Assembly (NCBI GenBank): GCA_002280475.1
Contig: NCEB01000002.1
Span: 104,555 to 168,554 of the forward strand
DNA length: 64,000 nt
Direction: 5' to 3'
From: Brevundimonas subvibrioides
GTDB taxonomy: Bacteria; Pseudomonadota; Alphaproteobacteria; Caulobacterales; Caulobacteraceae
This document shows, one piece after another, positions 50,257-58,131 of this stretch. The translations under genes were made by a program, and so were the position numbers. The notes below the pieces were generated by a model. That model ran no database searches, had not been told where the DNA came from, and saw only the letters and a list, made by a program, of their open reading frames with translations. Position 1 is the stretch's first letter; the number at the start of each line of letters is the position of its first letter.

Positions 50257-52053
50257 ATGAACGCGCCCTTCAAGACCCCCGCCGCCGAGCCCCCCCTGTG
50301 GGACCTCTCCGATCTCTATGCCTCGCGCGAGGACGCCCGCGTCGTCGCAGACCTGGACGCCGCCCGCGCCGCGGTCGCGGAGCTGAACGGCCTGCAGGGC
50401 CGCCTCGTCGCCGATCGCGCCGACCCCGCGGCGCTGGGCGCGACGCTGGATCGGGTCATCGGTCTCTATGAACAGGCGTCCGAGCGGCTGGGCGCGCTGG
50501 GAGCCTTCGCCTTCCTGTCCGCCTCCACCGACCGAAACGACGCGGCCGCGCAAGGCTTCGAGGCCGACCTGCGCGAGAAGATCACCGCCGTCGCCACCCC
50601 GACCGTCTGGGTGACCCTGGAGATCAATCAGCTGGACGACGCCGAGCTGGAGGCCGCGCTGGCGGCCCATGCGGGCGCGGCCCGCTGGCGGCCGTGGCTC
50701 CGTCGCGTCCGCGCCATGAAGCCGCACGAGCTGTCGCAGGAGCTCGAGACCTTCATCGCCGAGCGGATGCCGATCAACGCCCAATGGCCGCGCCTGTTCG
50801 ACGAGACCATGGCCGCCCTGCGTGTCGAGGCCGGCAAGGACACCCTGACGCTCGCTGAGGCCCTGAACCAGCTGTCCGATCCCAGGGAGGCCCGCAGGAA
50901 GGCCGCCGCCGAGGGCCTGAACGCCGCGCTCGCCGCCCGCGTCCCGACCCTGGCGCTGGTGCTCAACACCGTCGCCGCCGACAAGGCGATGGAGGACCGC
51001 TGGCGCGGGTTCAAACGCCCCGCCGACAGCCGCCACCTGTCCAACGAGGTCGATGGCGAAGCGGTCGACGCCATGGCCGACGCAGTCGCCGCCGCCTATC
51101 CGCGCCTGTCGCACCGCTACTATGCGCTCAAGGCCAGGGTCCTGGGCAAGCCGAAGCTGGACCAGTGGGACCGGAATGCTCCGATCGAGACCACGGCGCC
51201 GCGCGCCTTCGACTGGGGTCAGGGTCGCGACCTGGTGCTGGAGAGCTTCTCGGACCTGGGCGACGAGTTCGCGGCCCGCGCCGGGCGCTTCTTCGACAGA
51301 CCGTGGATCGACGGCCGCGCCCGCCCGGGCAAACAGTCGGGCGCCTATGCCCACCCGGTCACCGCCGACCGCCACCCCTATGTCTTCCTGAACTGGATGG
51401 GCGAACGGCGCGACGTCCTGACCCTGGCCCACGAGCTCGGCCACGGCGTCCACCAGACCCTGGCGGCGGAGAAGGGCACCCTGCTGGCCGACACCCCCCT
51501 GACCCTGGCCGAGACCGCCTCGATCTTCGCCGAGGGCCTGACCTTCGACCGCCTGCTGGCCACCGCGCCCAAGGCCGAGCAGCGGGGCCTCCTGGCCGGC
51601 CGTATCGAGGACGGCCTGAACACCGTCGTCCGCCAGATCGCCTTCCACCGCTTCGAGACCCGCTTCCACGACGAGCGGGCCAAGGGCGAGGTCCCGGCCG
51701 AGCGTCTGGGCCAGCTGTTCATCGAGGAGATGGGCGCGTCTCTGGGCCCTGCCGTCACGCTCAACCTCGGCTATGACGCCTGGTGGAGCTACGTCAGCCA
51801 TTTCGTCCACTCGCCCTTCTACGTCTATGCCTATGCCTTCGGGGATCTGCTGGTCGCCGCCCTGATGGAGACCCGCGCCAAGGACCCGGACGGCTTCACG
51901 CCTCTGTACCGCGACCTTCTGGCCGCCGGCGGCACCCTGACCTACGCGGAGGCGCTGAAGCCCTTCGGCCTCGACCCGCGCGACCCGGCCTTCTGGACCA
52001 TCGGCACCCGGCGGCTGGAGCGGCTGATCGACCAGTTCGAGGCGCTGGGTTGA
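50257..52053 (+). CDS. M3-family oligoendopeptidase
   Basis: A 598-residue cytoplasmic zinc peptidase that degrades oligopeptides. The zinc site is H392-E393-x-x-H396 in LTLAHELGHGVHQ, with the third ligand in the following TLAETASIFAEG glutamate. The N-terminal LWDLSDLYASREDARVVADL opening is typical of PepF/M3B enzymes, as is the late SHFVHSPFYVYAYAFGDLLVAAL segment. ATG 50257 begins the family pattern. Divergent from the DUF4153 gene with 124 bases between. A palindromic repeat follows. Confidence 0.94.
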   Translation: MNAPFKTPAAEPPLWDLSDLYASREDARVVADLDAARAAVAELNGLQGRLVADRADPAALGATLDRVIGLYEQASERLGALGAFAFLSASTDRNDAAAQGFEADLREKITAVATPTVWVTLEINQLDDAELEAALAAHAGAARWRPWLRRVRAMKPHELSQELETFIAERMPINAQWPRLFDETMAALRVEAGKDTLTLAEALNQLSDPREARRKAAAEGLNAALAARVPTLALVLNTVAADKAMEDRWRGFKRPADSRHLSNEVDGEAVDAMADAVAAAYPRLSHRYYALKARVLGKPKLDQWDRNAPIETTAPRAFDWGQGRDLVLESFSDLGDEFAARAGRFFDRPWIDGRARPGKQSGAYAHPVTADRHPYVFLNWMGERRDVLTLAHELGHGVHQTLAAEKGTLLADTPLTLAETASIFAEGLTFDRLLATAPKAEQRGLLAGRIEDGLNTVVRQIAFHRFETRFHDERAKGEVPAERLGQLFIEEMGASLGPAVTLNLGYDAWWSYVSHFVHSPFYVYAYAFGDLLVAALMETRAKDPDGFTPLYRDLLAAGGTLTYAEALKPFGLDPRDPAFWTIGTRRLERLIDQFEALG

Positions 52054-52069
52054 GGCAGGCTCATTATGC

Positions 52070-52203
52070 CCGTTATCCTCGGACTTGATCCGAGGATCGG
52101 ACGTTCCGCATAGGGCATCGCCGGGTCCGAGCCTCAGCCGTTGTGCGACGCATCGGATAGCGGCGCGGCGGACAATCCGATCCTCGGATCAAGTCCGAGG
52201 ATG
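52070..52203. repeat. Long inverted repeat after the M3 peptidase gene
   Basis: ATCCTCGGACTTGATCCGAG with GATCGGAC at the left is mirrored by GATCCTCGGATCAAGTCCGA with GGAT at the right, about 25 bp of near-perfect pairing around a 70-base centre. It is unrelated in sequence to the CTCCTCCC family. Such elements are multi-copy in related genomes by my recollection, but only one copy is seen here. Confidence 0.8.
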
Positions 52204-52259
52204 GCGGGGTTCCTAGAGGGTGCTACACTCTAATCTGGCGGCAAGCACAGACAGCGGTC

Positions 52260-52541
52260 TTGAACCGCATTCCCTTGACGATATCGGATGAGGATTTTTG
52301 GGCCCAGATCGCGGTCATCGATGCGATTCGCGACGAGGACATTGACTACAGCGACATCTCGCCGGTCCGCGACTTCACCGGTTGGGAGCGTGGAAAGTTC
52401 TATCGCCCGAACGAACGACATACGATCATTATCCGCCATCCCGACGGCTCCGTTCAGATATCGCACCTTGAGCCTGAAGAGCGGCTCGCTATAAGGCGGC
52501 GACGTCTCGAATACGCCGACCGTTTCCTGGAACAACGCCCC
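52260..52541 (+). other. Open in-frame extension before coxIV, antitoxin-like
   Basis: A frame open from TTG 52260 runs, without a stop codon, straight into the oxidase subunit IV gene at 52542. The first 94 residues are unlike anything in aa3 oxidases. IDAIRDEDIDYSDISPVRDFTGWERGKFYRP has the DYSDIP...GxxRGKFYRP form I know from BrnA-like antitoxins, and HLEPEERLAIRRRRLEYADRFLEQR is a basic helical end. GC content is lower than in neighbours. It may be a remnant gene whose stop was lost, a separate small gene read through, or non-coding. A TTG start and absence of a clear ribosome site lower confidence. Confidence 0.4.
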
Positions 52542-52814
52542 ATGGCCGACCACCCGCACCACACCTCGCACGACGCCGCCGATCATGACGCCGAGGCCTA
52601 TGTCCACGGCTCGATGACCATCGAGGAGCAGCGTCAGACCTGGGACCTGTTCATGGGCCTGACCAAGTGGGGCTCGCTGGCGGTCGCGGCGATCCTGCTG
52701 CTGCTGACGCTGTGGTTCATGCCGGGCGGCAGCCTCATCACGGGCGTGCTGGGCGGCGGGGCCCTGGCGGTCGCCGGCTTCTTCTTCCTGAAGAGCCCCA
52801 AGGCCGGTCACTAG
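52542..52814 (+). CDS. aa3-type cytochrome c oxidase subunit IV family protein
   Basis: A 90-residue small subunit of an aa3-type terminal oxidase. A histidine/aspartate-rich lead (DHPHHTSHDAADHDAEAYVHG) is followed by MTIEEQRQTWDLFMGLTKWGSLAVAA, the family signature, and one or two membrane helices to FFFLKSPKAG. The main oxidase subunits are not nearby. ATG 52542 is the family start, but the frame stays open upstream to 52260, so a longer product cannot be excluded. Confidence 0.87.
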   Translation: MADHPHHTSHDAADHDAEAYVHGSMTIEEQRQTWDLFMGLTKWGSLAVAAILLLLTLWFMPGGSLITGVLGGGALAVAGFFFLKSPKAGH

Positions 52815-52829
52815 GGGCGCACCCCAATC

Positions 52830-52947
52830 TCCGCTCATCCCCGCGAAAGCGGGGACCCAGTTCTTTGGGCGATCAGCGGGAGAGAATGGTCCCATTCGTT
52901 GTGCCCCGAAGCAGCACTGGGTCCCCGCTTTCGCGAGGATGAGCGGA
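52830..52947. repeat. Long inverted repeat after coxIV
   Basis: CCGCTCATCCCCGCGAAAGC and GGGGACCCAGT are mirrored by ACTGGGTCCCCGCTTTCGCG and GGATGAGCGGA, about 31 bp with one mismatch around a 56-base centre. The half-copy at 57488-57519 (CGCTCATCCCGGCGAAAGCC) and the larger copy at 62943-63059 (ACCCCGGCGAAGGCCGGGGT) belong to the same broad family. Probable terminator of coxIV. Confidence 0.85.
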
Positions 52948-53021
52948 AAAGGAAGGGTGCTTTGACGGACCCATCCCGCCCGGCCTAACCTTGGTCCGTC
53001 CATCGGGACGGAGGGATTCGC

Positions 53022-54155
53022 GTGGGTCTGAGCATCGCCGTGACCAGGGAACGCCATGAGGGCGAGACCCGCTGCGCCGTCACTCCGGACACGGTCAAGA
53101 AGTTCGTCGCCCTGGGGGCGACCGTCCTGGTCGAGGCCGGGACCGGCGCCGGCTCGTCCATCCCTGACGCCGAATACGTCGCCGCCGGCGCGGTGGTGAA
53201 GCCCGACACCCGCGCGGTGCTGGACGGCGCCGACCTGGTGCTGAAGGTGCGCGGCCCGACCCAGCAGGAGATCACGGCGCTCAAGCCCGGAGCCGTCGTC
53301 ATCGCCCTGCTGGACGCCTACCGCGAGAAGGACACGGTCGCGGCCCTGGCCGGAGCCGGCGCCACCGCCTTCGCCATGGAGTTCGTGCCCCGCATCACCC
53401 GGGCCCAGGTCATGGACGCCCTGTCGTCCCAGGCGAACCTGGCGGGCTACCGCGCGGTCATCGAGGCCGCCAACGCCTATGGTCGGGGCTTTCCGATGAT
53501 GATGACGGCGGCCGGCACCGTCGCCGCCGCCAAGGTCTTCGTCATGGGCGTGGGCGTCGCGGGGCTGCAGGCCATCGCCACGGCCCGGCGTCTGGGCGCG
53601 GTCGTCACCGCCACCGACGTCCGCCCCGCCACCAAGGAACAGGTGGAATCCCTCGGCGCCAAATTCCTCGCCGTCGAGGACGAGGAGTTCAAGAACGCCC
53701 AGACCGCCGGCGGCTACGCCAAGGCGATGTCCGAGGAATACAAGGCCAAACAGGCGGCCCTGACCGGCGAGCACATCAAGAAGCAGGACATCGTCATCAC
53801 CACGGCCCTGATCCCGGGTCGCGCCGCGCCGGTGCTGGTCACCGCCGACCATGTCGCCTCGATGAAGCCCGGCTCGGTCATCGTCGACCTCGCCATCGAG
53901 AACGGCGGCAACGTCCAGGGCGGCAAGCTGGGCGAGGTCGTGACCACGCCGAACGGCGTCTCCATCGTCGGCCTCGCCAACCTGCCCGGCCGCATCGCCT
54001 CGGACGCCTCCAGCCTCTACGCCAAGAACCTGGTCGCCTTCGCGGGCCTGCTCATCAAGGAGGGCGGCCTGACCGTCGATCTGGAGGACGAGATTCTGAA
54101 GGCCGCCGTGGTCACCCACGGCGGGGCCGTCGTGCACGAGGGAGTGCGGGGGTGA
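53022..54155 (+). CDS. pntAA: NAD(P) transhydrogenase alpha subunit, part 1
   Basis: The soluble NAD(H)-binding domain of proton-translocating transhydrogenase, which makes NADPH from NADH using the proton gradient. The 377 residues begin SIAVTRERHEGETRCAVTPDTVKKF and contain the GRGFPMMMTAAGTVAAAKVFVMGVGVAGLQAIATARRLGAVVTATDVRP NAD site with its GxGxxG, the mobile loop (SEEYKAKQAALTGEHIKKQDIVITTALIPGR) and the ASDASSLYAKNLV end. The GTG start has a GGAGGG site before it. It is split from the membrane part as in other alphaproteobacteria and overlaps the next gene by 4 bases. Confidence 0.97.
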   Translation: MGLSIAVTRERHEGETRCAVTPDTVKKFVALGATVLVEAGTGAGSSIPDAEYVAAGAVVKPDTRAVLDGADLVLKVRGPTQQEITALKPGAVVIALLDAYREKDTVAALAGAGATAFAMEFVPRITRAQVMDALSSQANLAGYRAVIEAANAYGRGFPMMMTAAGTVAAAKVFVMGVGVAGLQAIATARRLGAVVTATDVRPATKEQVESLGAKFLAVEDEEFKNAQTAGGYAKAMSEEYKAKQAALTGEHIKKQDIVITTALIPGRAAPVLVTADHVASMKPGSVIVDLAIENGGNVQGGKLGEVVTTPNGVSIVGLANLPGRIASDASSLYAKNLVAFAGLLIKEGGLTVDLEDEILKAAVVTHGGAVVHEGVRG

Positions 54156-54388
54156 AGCAGGCTATGGTCAGGGTCGCGTTCATCGGCGCTTGCCTGCTCA
54201 TCGCTTGGGAGTTCATCGTTTTTGGCCTTTCCGTCGCCGCGTTTGTTTCGGGCGAGGGCCGGGTGGGTGGTGGTCTATCCGGCCTTCTGGTCCAGTCGAT
54301 GGGAATGGTGCGCTCGACCCTGCACGGACTTGTGCCGCCAGTGATTTTGCTGATCGTGATAGAAGTTTACAAAGGCCGGAGAGCGTAA
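54152..54388 (+). CDS. Small two-helix membrane protein in the pnt operon
   Basis: A 78-residue protein starting with a GTG that overlaps pntAA by 4 bases and ending one base into the ATG of pntAB (TAATG). Two hydrophobic helices lie at about residues 7-31 (VAFIGACLLIAWEFIVFGLSVAAFV) and 54-72 (LHGLVPPVILLIVIEVYKG). No family is recognised. The tight coupling on both sides means it is almost certainly translated with the transhydrogenase, perhaps as an accessory subunit or simply as a passenger. Confidence 0.75.
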   Translation: MKQAMVRVAFIGACLLIAWEFIVFGLSVAAFVSGEGRVGGGLSGLLVQSMGMVRSTLHGLVPPVILLIVIEVYKGRRA

Positions 54389-54720
54389 TGGAACACGTCG
54401 ATCCCACCGTCTTCCGCCTGGCGATCTTCGTGCTCGCCATCTTCGTCGGCTACTACGTCGTCTGGTCGGTGACGCCCGCCCTACACACGCCGTTGATGGC
54501 CGTGACCAACGCCATCTCCAGCGTCATCATCGTCGGCGGCCTGATCGCGGCGGCGGCGGCCTCGGGCGACGGGGTCGGCGGCTGGATCGCCAAGGGGGCG
54601 GGCGTCGCGGCCGTGACCCTGGCATCCGTCAACATCTTCGGCGGCTTCATGGTCACCCGCCGCATGCTGGCCATGTACAAGAAGAAGGAACGCCCCGCCA
54701 AGGTCGAGGCCAAGGGCTGA
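54388..54720 (+). CDS. pntAB: NAD(P) transhydrogenase alpha subunit, part 2
   Basis: The 110-residue membrane part of the alpha subunit, with three helices: residues 10-28 (RLAIFVLAIFVGYYVVWSV), 33-58 (LHTPLMAVTNAISSVIIVGGLIAAA) and about 66-90 (WIAKGAGVAAVTLASVNIFGGFMVTRRMLAMYK). The HTPLMAVTNAISSVIIVG segment is the family signature. It is separated from pntAA by one extra gene and from pntB by four more, which is unusual. Confidence 0.96.
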   Translation: MEHVDPTVFRLAIFVLAIFVGYYVVWSVTPALHTPLMAVTNAISSVIIVGGLIAAAAASGDGVGGWIAKGAGVAAVTLASVNIFGGFMVTRRMLAMYKKKERPAKVEAKG

Positions 54721-54721
54721 C

Positions 54722-55024
54722 ATGACGCTCGACGCCCTGGTTTCCACCCCGGCCGCCGTGGCCCAGACCGTCTCGTGGCTCGCCACGGGCATCGGCCTGG
54801 GTCTGTGGCTGTGGAGCTGGCTGGGCGAGAAGAACGCGATCCAGAAGCTGCGCTTTCGCGACTGCGGCGTCATCCTGCTGTTCGCCGGCATCCTGGCGCG
54901 CATCGTGGTCCAGGAACGCGCCATGACTCCCTTCGACTGGGCCATGAGCCTGCTCGGTCCCCTCTTCATCGCCGCCGCCCTGTGGCGACTGGGGCGCACG
55001 GCGACGGCGGGGGAGGGGCGATGA
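54722..55024 (+). CDS. Hypothetical membrane protein in the pnt operon, 100 aa
   Basis: Starts one base after the pntAB stop and overlaps the next gene by 4 bases. Three hydrophobic segments are visible at about residues 15-34 (QTVSWLATGIGLGLWLWSWLG), 46-62 (DCGVILLFAGILARIVV) and 70-90 (FDWAMSLLGPLFIAAALWRLG). No known domain. It may be a passenger that came in with the rest of the insert or an accessory of the membrane complex. Confidence 0.72.
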   Translation: MTLDALVSTPAAVAQTVSWLATGIGLGLWLWSWLGEKNAIQKLRFRDCGVILLFAGILARIVVQERAMTPFDWAMSLLGPLFIAAALWRLGRTATAGEGR

Positions 55025-55401
55025 GGCGCGCGGCTCTGCTGGCCGGGGTGCTCGGCGCGGCGGCGGGTCCGTCGGCGGCGCAGACGCACGTCGGCGACAA
55101 CCTCGGGGGCGGACTGCACTGGCATGTCGCGGCCCCGAATGGCGCGAATTGGTCTCTGGAATGCCGCTTTCGGCCCATCACCCGCACCGTGAATCAGTAC
55201 GAGCGTCGTCGCTGGGCCAACCGGATGACGATCAATGGGGCCGGTCCTCAGGCTGGTCGGCTGCCAGTCGATAACGGCCGCTGCGCCGTCACGAAGCGCG
55301 GGGGCGAGGGGCCGGTCGCCATCGCGCTGGTCCGCGGTGCCGAGACCGCAACCGGCGTGGCGGCCGAGGTCGGCGATCAGGCCTTCGCGGGGTTGCTCTG
55401 A
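55021..55401 (+). CDS. Secreted hypothetical protein in the pnt operon, 126 aa
   Basis: Starts by ATGA overlap at 55021 and shares one base with the start of the mntA-like gene. The first 20 residues form a Sec signal (RRAALLAGVLGAAAGPSAAQ). The mature part has NGANWSLECRFRPITRTVNQYERRRWANRMTINGAGPQAGRLPVDNGRCAVTKRGGEGPVAIALVR, with two cysteines that may pair. No family is recognised. Its export signal sets it apart from the cytoplasmic toxin-antitoxin genes that follow. Confidence 0.7.
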   Translation: MRRAALLAGVLGAAAGPSAAQTHVGDNLGGGLHWHVAAPNGANWSLECRFRPITRTVNQYERRRWANRMTINGAGPQAGRLPVDNGRCAVTKRGGEGPVAIALVRGAETATGVAAEVGDQAFAGLL

Positions 55402-55703
55402 TGGACCGGCCGCAGACCTTGCTGGATCAGGCTCTGGCCGCCGTCCGAGAGGAACGTCCAACGGCTCGAGCCTTGGGCGTCGAACTGATCGGGATCGTGG
55501 GATCCGTCGCTCGCGGCGAAGCCCGCGCCGACAGCGATGTGGATATTGTCTACGATGTCGTCGGCCGACCGACGCTGTTCGATCTGGGCGCGATCGTCGT
55601 AGAGCTCGAGGATCGCCTGGGGCGACCCGTGGACCTTATCGGTCGCGAGGCCATGAAACCGGATCGGTGGGCCTACATGGGTCGCGATCTCGTGGTGGCC
55701 TGA
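55401..55703 (+). CDS. mntA: MntA-type minimal nucleotidyltransferase (antitoxin)
   Basis: A 100-residue minimal nucleotidyltransferase. The GS-x10-D-x-D motif is exact: G34-S35 to D46 and D48 (GSVARGEARADSDVDI), followed by the third acidic region in GRPVDLIGREAM. In characterised MntA-HepT pairs this enzyme adds AMP groups to the HEPN toxin and so disarms it. It shares one base with the genes on both sides and lies directly before hepT. Confidence 0.9.
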   Translation: MDRPQTLLDQALAAVREERPTARALGVELIGIVGSVARGEARADSDVDIVYDVVGRPTLFDLGAIVVELEDRLGRPVDLIGREAMKPDRWAYMGRDLVVA

Positions 55704-56047
55704 TGGACGACGCAGTCCGGATCAGGCTCGCCGACATGCGCGACAACGCCGTCAAGGCGCTGGCCTTTCTGGACGAGCGGGAACCGAACGAGCTCGACGC
55801 CGAACCTCTCTATGCCTACGCGATCCTGCATGCCGTCCAGATCGTCGGCGAGGCGGCCCGAAAAATACCCGACGCCGTCAGACACGCCGCACCGTCCGTG
55901 GCCTGGCAGGCGTCTGTCGCGATGCGCAACATTCTGGTTCACGACTACGGCAAGGTCAGTCTTCAAATCCTGGTGGACACGGTTCGAAACGACTTTCCGC
56001 CTTTGATCGCCGACCTCGAACGCCTCCTGGGGGAAAACGACACATGA
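55703..56047 (+). CDS. hepT: HepT-type HEPN ribonuclease toxin
   Basis: A 114-residue HEPN-domain protein, all helical. The catalytic Rx4HxY motif is present as R75-NILV-H80-D-Y82; Y82 is the tyrosine that MntA AMPylates in studied systems. The IVGEAARKIPDAVR helix is typical. It starts by sharing one base with mntA and ends by overlapping the pntB start by 4 bases (ATGA). A toxin gene is thus translationally coupled to an essential-type metabolic subunit gene. Confidence 0.9.
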   Translation: MDDAVRIRLADMRDNAVKALAFLDEREPNELDAEPLYAYAILHAVQIVGEAARKIPDAVRHAAPSVAWQASVAMRNILVHDYGKVSLQILVDTVRNDFPPLIADLERLLGENDT

Positions 56048-57459
56048 ACGCATCCATCGCGGCCCTGGCCTATCTGGCCGCCGGCGTCCTGTTCATCCTG
56101 TCGCTGCGGGGTCTGTCGAGCCCGGAGACCAGCCGTCAGGGCAACACCTTCGGCATGGTCGGCATGGCGCTGGCGGTCGGCATCACCTTGCTGACGCTGG
56201 GCACGACCGGCGCGCTCGATCCCCTGACCCTGGCCCTGCTGGCCGGTGGCGTGATCGTCGGCGGCGGGGCGGGGGCCCTGATCGCCAGGCGCGTGGCCAT
56301 GACCGACATGCCCCAGCTGGTTGCGGCCTTCCATTCGCTGGTCGGCATGGCGGCCTGCCTGGTCGCCGTCGGGGCCGTCTATGCGCCCGAGAGCTTCGGC
56401 ATCGCCACCGAGGACGGTGGCATCAAGCTGATCTCGATCGTCGAGCTGGCCCTGGGCGTCGCCATCGGGGCCATCACCTTCACCGGCTCGGTCATCGCCT
56501 TCGCCAAGCTGAACGGCAACATGTCGGGTGCCCCGATCATCCTGCCCGCCCGGCACCTGATCAACATCGGCCTGGCGCTGGGCCTGATCTTCCTGATCGG
56601 CATCATGATCGGGTCGGGCGGCACGGCCATCTGGGCCTTCTGGGGCATCTTCGCCATCGCCCTGATCCTGGGCGCGACGCTTATCATCCCGATCGGCGGG
56701 GCCGACATGCCGGTCGTGGTGTCGATGCTGAACTCCTATTCCGGCTGGGCGGCGGCGGCCCTGGGCTTCACGCTCGAGAACATCGCCCTGATCATCACCG
56801 GGGCCCTGGTCGGCAGCTCCGGCGCGATCCTCAGCTACATCATGTGCAAGGGCATGAACCGCAGCTTCATCTCGGTCATCCTGGGCGGCTTCGGCGGCGA
56901 CGCGGCCGCAGCCGGCGAAGCCCGCGTCGAGACCCGCCCGGTCAAGCAGGGCAGTGCCGAGGACGCCGCCTTCATCATGAAGAACGCGTCGAAGGTCATC
57001 ATCGTCCCCGGCTACGGCATGGCGGTCGCCCAGGCCCAGCATGCGCTGCGCGAAATGGCCGACAAGCTGAAGGAGGAAGGCGTCGAGGTGAAATACGCCA
57101 TCCACCCCGTCGCCGGCCGCATGCCCGGCCACATGAACGTCCTGCTGGCCGAGGCCAACGTCCCCTATGACGAGGTGTTCGAGCTGGAGGATATCAACGC
57201 CGAATTCGCCACGGCGGATGTCGCCTTCGTCATCGGCGCCAACGACGTGACCAACCCGGCCGCCAAGACCGACCCCACCAGCGCCATCTTCGGCATGCCC
57301 ATCCTGGACGTCGAAAAGGCCGGCACCGTCCTGTTCATCAAGCGCGGCATGGCGGCGGGCTATGCGGGCGTGGAGAACGAGCTGTTCTTCAGGGACAACA
57401 CGATGATGCTGTTCAGCGACGCCAAGAAGATGGTCGAGGGGATCGTGAAGGGGCTGTGA
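56044..57459 (+). CDS. pntB: NAD(P) transhydrogenase beta subunit
   Basis: The 471-residue subunit with about nine membrane helices, followed from about residue 300 by the soluble NADP(H)-binding domain. The latter has VIIVPGYGMAVAQAQHALREMADKLKEEGVEVKYAIHPVAGRMPGHMNVLLAEANVPYDEVFELEDIN and FVIGANDVTNPAAKTDPTSAIFGMPILDVEKA, both signatures. The proton-channel helices include NLAG-type polar residues in the first half. It starts by ATGA overlap with hepT. Confidence 0.97.
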   Translation: MNASIAALAYLAAGVLFILSLRGLSSPETSRQGNTFGMVGMALAVGITLLTLGTTGALDPLTLALLAGGVIVGGGAGALIARRVAMTDMPQLVAAFHSLVGMAACLVAVGAVYAPESFGIATEDGGIKLISIVELALGVAIGAITFTGSVIAFAKLNGNMSGAPIILPARHLINIGLALGLIFLIGIMIGSGGTAIWAFWGIFAIALILGATLIIPIGGADMPVVVSMLNSYSGWAAAALGFTLENIALIITGALVGSSGAILSYIMCKGMNRSFISVILGGFGGDAAAAGEARVETRPVKQGSAEDAAFIMKNASKVIIVPGYGMAVAQAQHALREMADKLKEEGVEVKYAIHPVAGRMPGHMNVLLAEANVPYDEVFELEDINAEFATADVAFVIGANDVTNPAAKTDPTSAIFGMPILDVEKAGTVLFIKRGMAAGYAGVENELFFRDNTMMLFSDAKKMVEGIVKGL

Positions 57460-57487
57460 GGTGTGGGGCTGGGTGCCCATCCTCTTC

Positions 57488-57519
57488 CGCTCATCCCGGC
57501 GAAAGCCGGGACCCAGTCC
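57488..57519 (+). repeat. Half-copy of the CTCATCC...GGGACCCAG palindrome
   Basis: CGCTCATCCCGGCGAAAGCC then GGGACCCAGTCC: the left arm of the repeat at 52830-52947, without the matching right arm. Its own CCGGCGAAAGCCGG makes a small hairpin that could end pntB transcription. The DUF1801 gene starts 35 bases later. Confidence 0.7.
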
Positions 57520-57553
57520 TTAAGTGAGGCATGATGTCGGGATTAGGTTCACC

Positions 57554-57976
57554 ATGGCCTATGAAGCCAAGACCAAGCCCACCCCCGTCTCGCCCCAGGC
57601 CTTCATCGACAGCGTCGATCATCCCGGCCGGCGTGAGGACGCTCATGCCGTCCTCGCCCTGCTGACCGAGGCGACCGGCCATCCGCCCGTCATGTGGGGG
57701 CCGTCGATCATCGGCTTCGGCAAGTACCGCTACACCTACGACAGCGGCCACTCGGGCGAGGCCCCGCTGGTGGGGTTCTCGCCGAGGAAGGCCAATCTGG
57801 TGCTCTACATGGCCGCCTATGAGGAGGCCCGCGACGATTTCCTGGCGCGGCTGGGCAAGCACAAGTCGGGCAAGGGCTGCATCTATCTGAACCGGCTGGC
57901 CGATGTGGACGCCGCCGTCATCGCCGAGATGGCGCGCTGGAGCATCAAGACGCTGAAAGAGCGCCACCCGGACTGA
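57554..57976 (+). CDS. DUF1801 domain protein
   Basis: A 140-residue cytoplasmic protein with the DUF1801 (YdhG-like) fold: KTKPTPVSPQAFIDSVDHPGRREDAHAVLALLTEATGHPPVMWGPSIIGFGKYRYTYDSGHSGEAPLVGFSPRKANLVLYM. I used ATG 57554 because the family sequence begins just after it; an in-frame ATG at 57524 lies in the repeat-derived stretch. Function is unknown; some relatives bind iron or act as small stress proteins. It is a single-gene unit closed by a palindromic repeat. Confidence 0.88.
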   Translation: MAYEAKTKPTPVSPQAFIDSVDHPGRREDAHAVLALLTEATGHPPVMWGPSIIGFGKYRYTYDSGHSGEAPLVGFSPRKANLVLYMAAYEEARDDFLARLGKHKSGKGCIYLNRLADVDAAVIAEMARWSIKTLKERHPD

Positions 57977-57981
57977 GGGTC

Positions 57982-58127
57982 CAAATCCTCCCCCGTTGGG
58001 GGAGGTGGATGCGTAGCGGAGCGAAGCAGACGGAGGGGGTCTGCCGCGAACACCAATGTGTGTTGCGAGCCCCCTCCGTCACTCCGCTGCGCTCCGTGCC
58101 ACCTCCCCCAACGGGGGAGGATTTGCA
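57982..58127. repeat. Long inverted repeat between DUF1801 and a small minus-strand gene
   Basis: AAATCCTCCCCCGTTGGGGG with AGGTGG at the left is mirrored by CCACCTCCCCCAACGGGGGA and GGATTT at the right. Inner GTAGCGGAGCGAAGCAGACG and GGAGGGGG match CCCCCTCCGTC and CTCCGCTGCGCTCC. The GCGTAGCGGAG...ACGGAGGGG part is shared with 40323-40491. Likely terminator between convergent genes. Confidence 0.85.
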
Positions 58128-58131
58128 GGCG

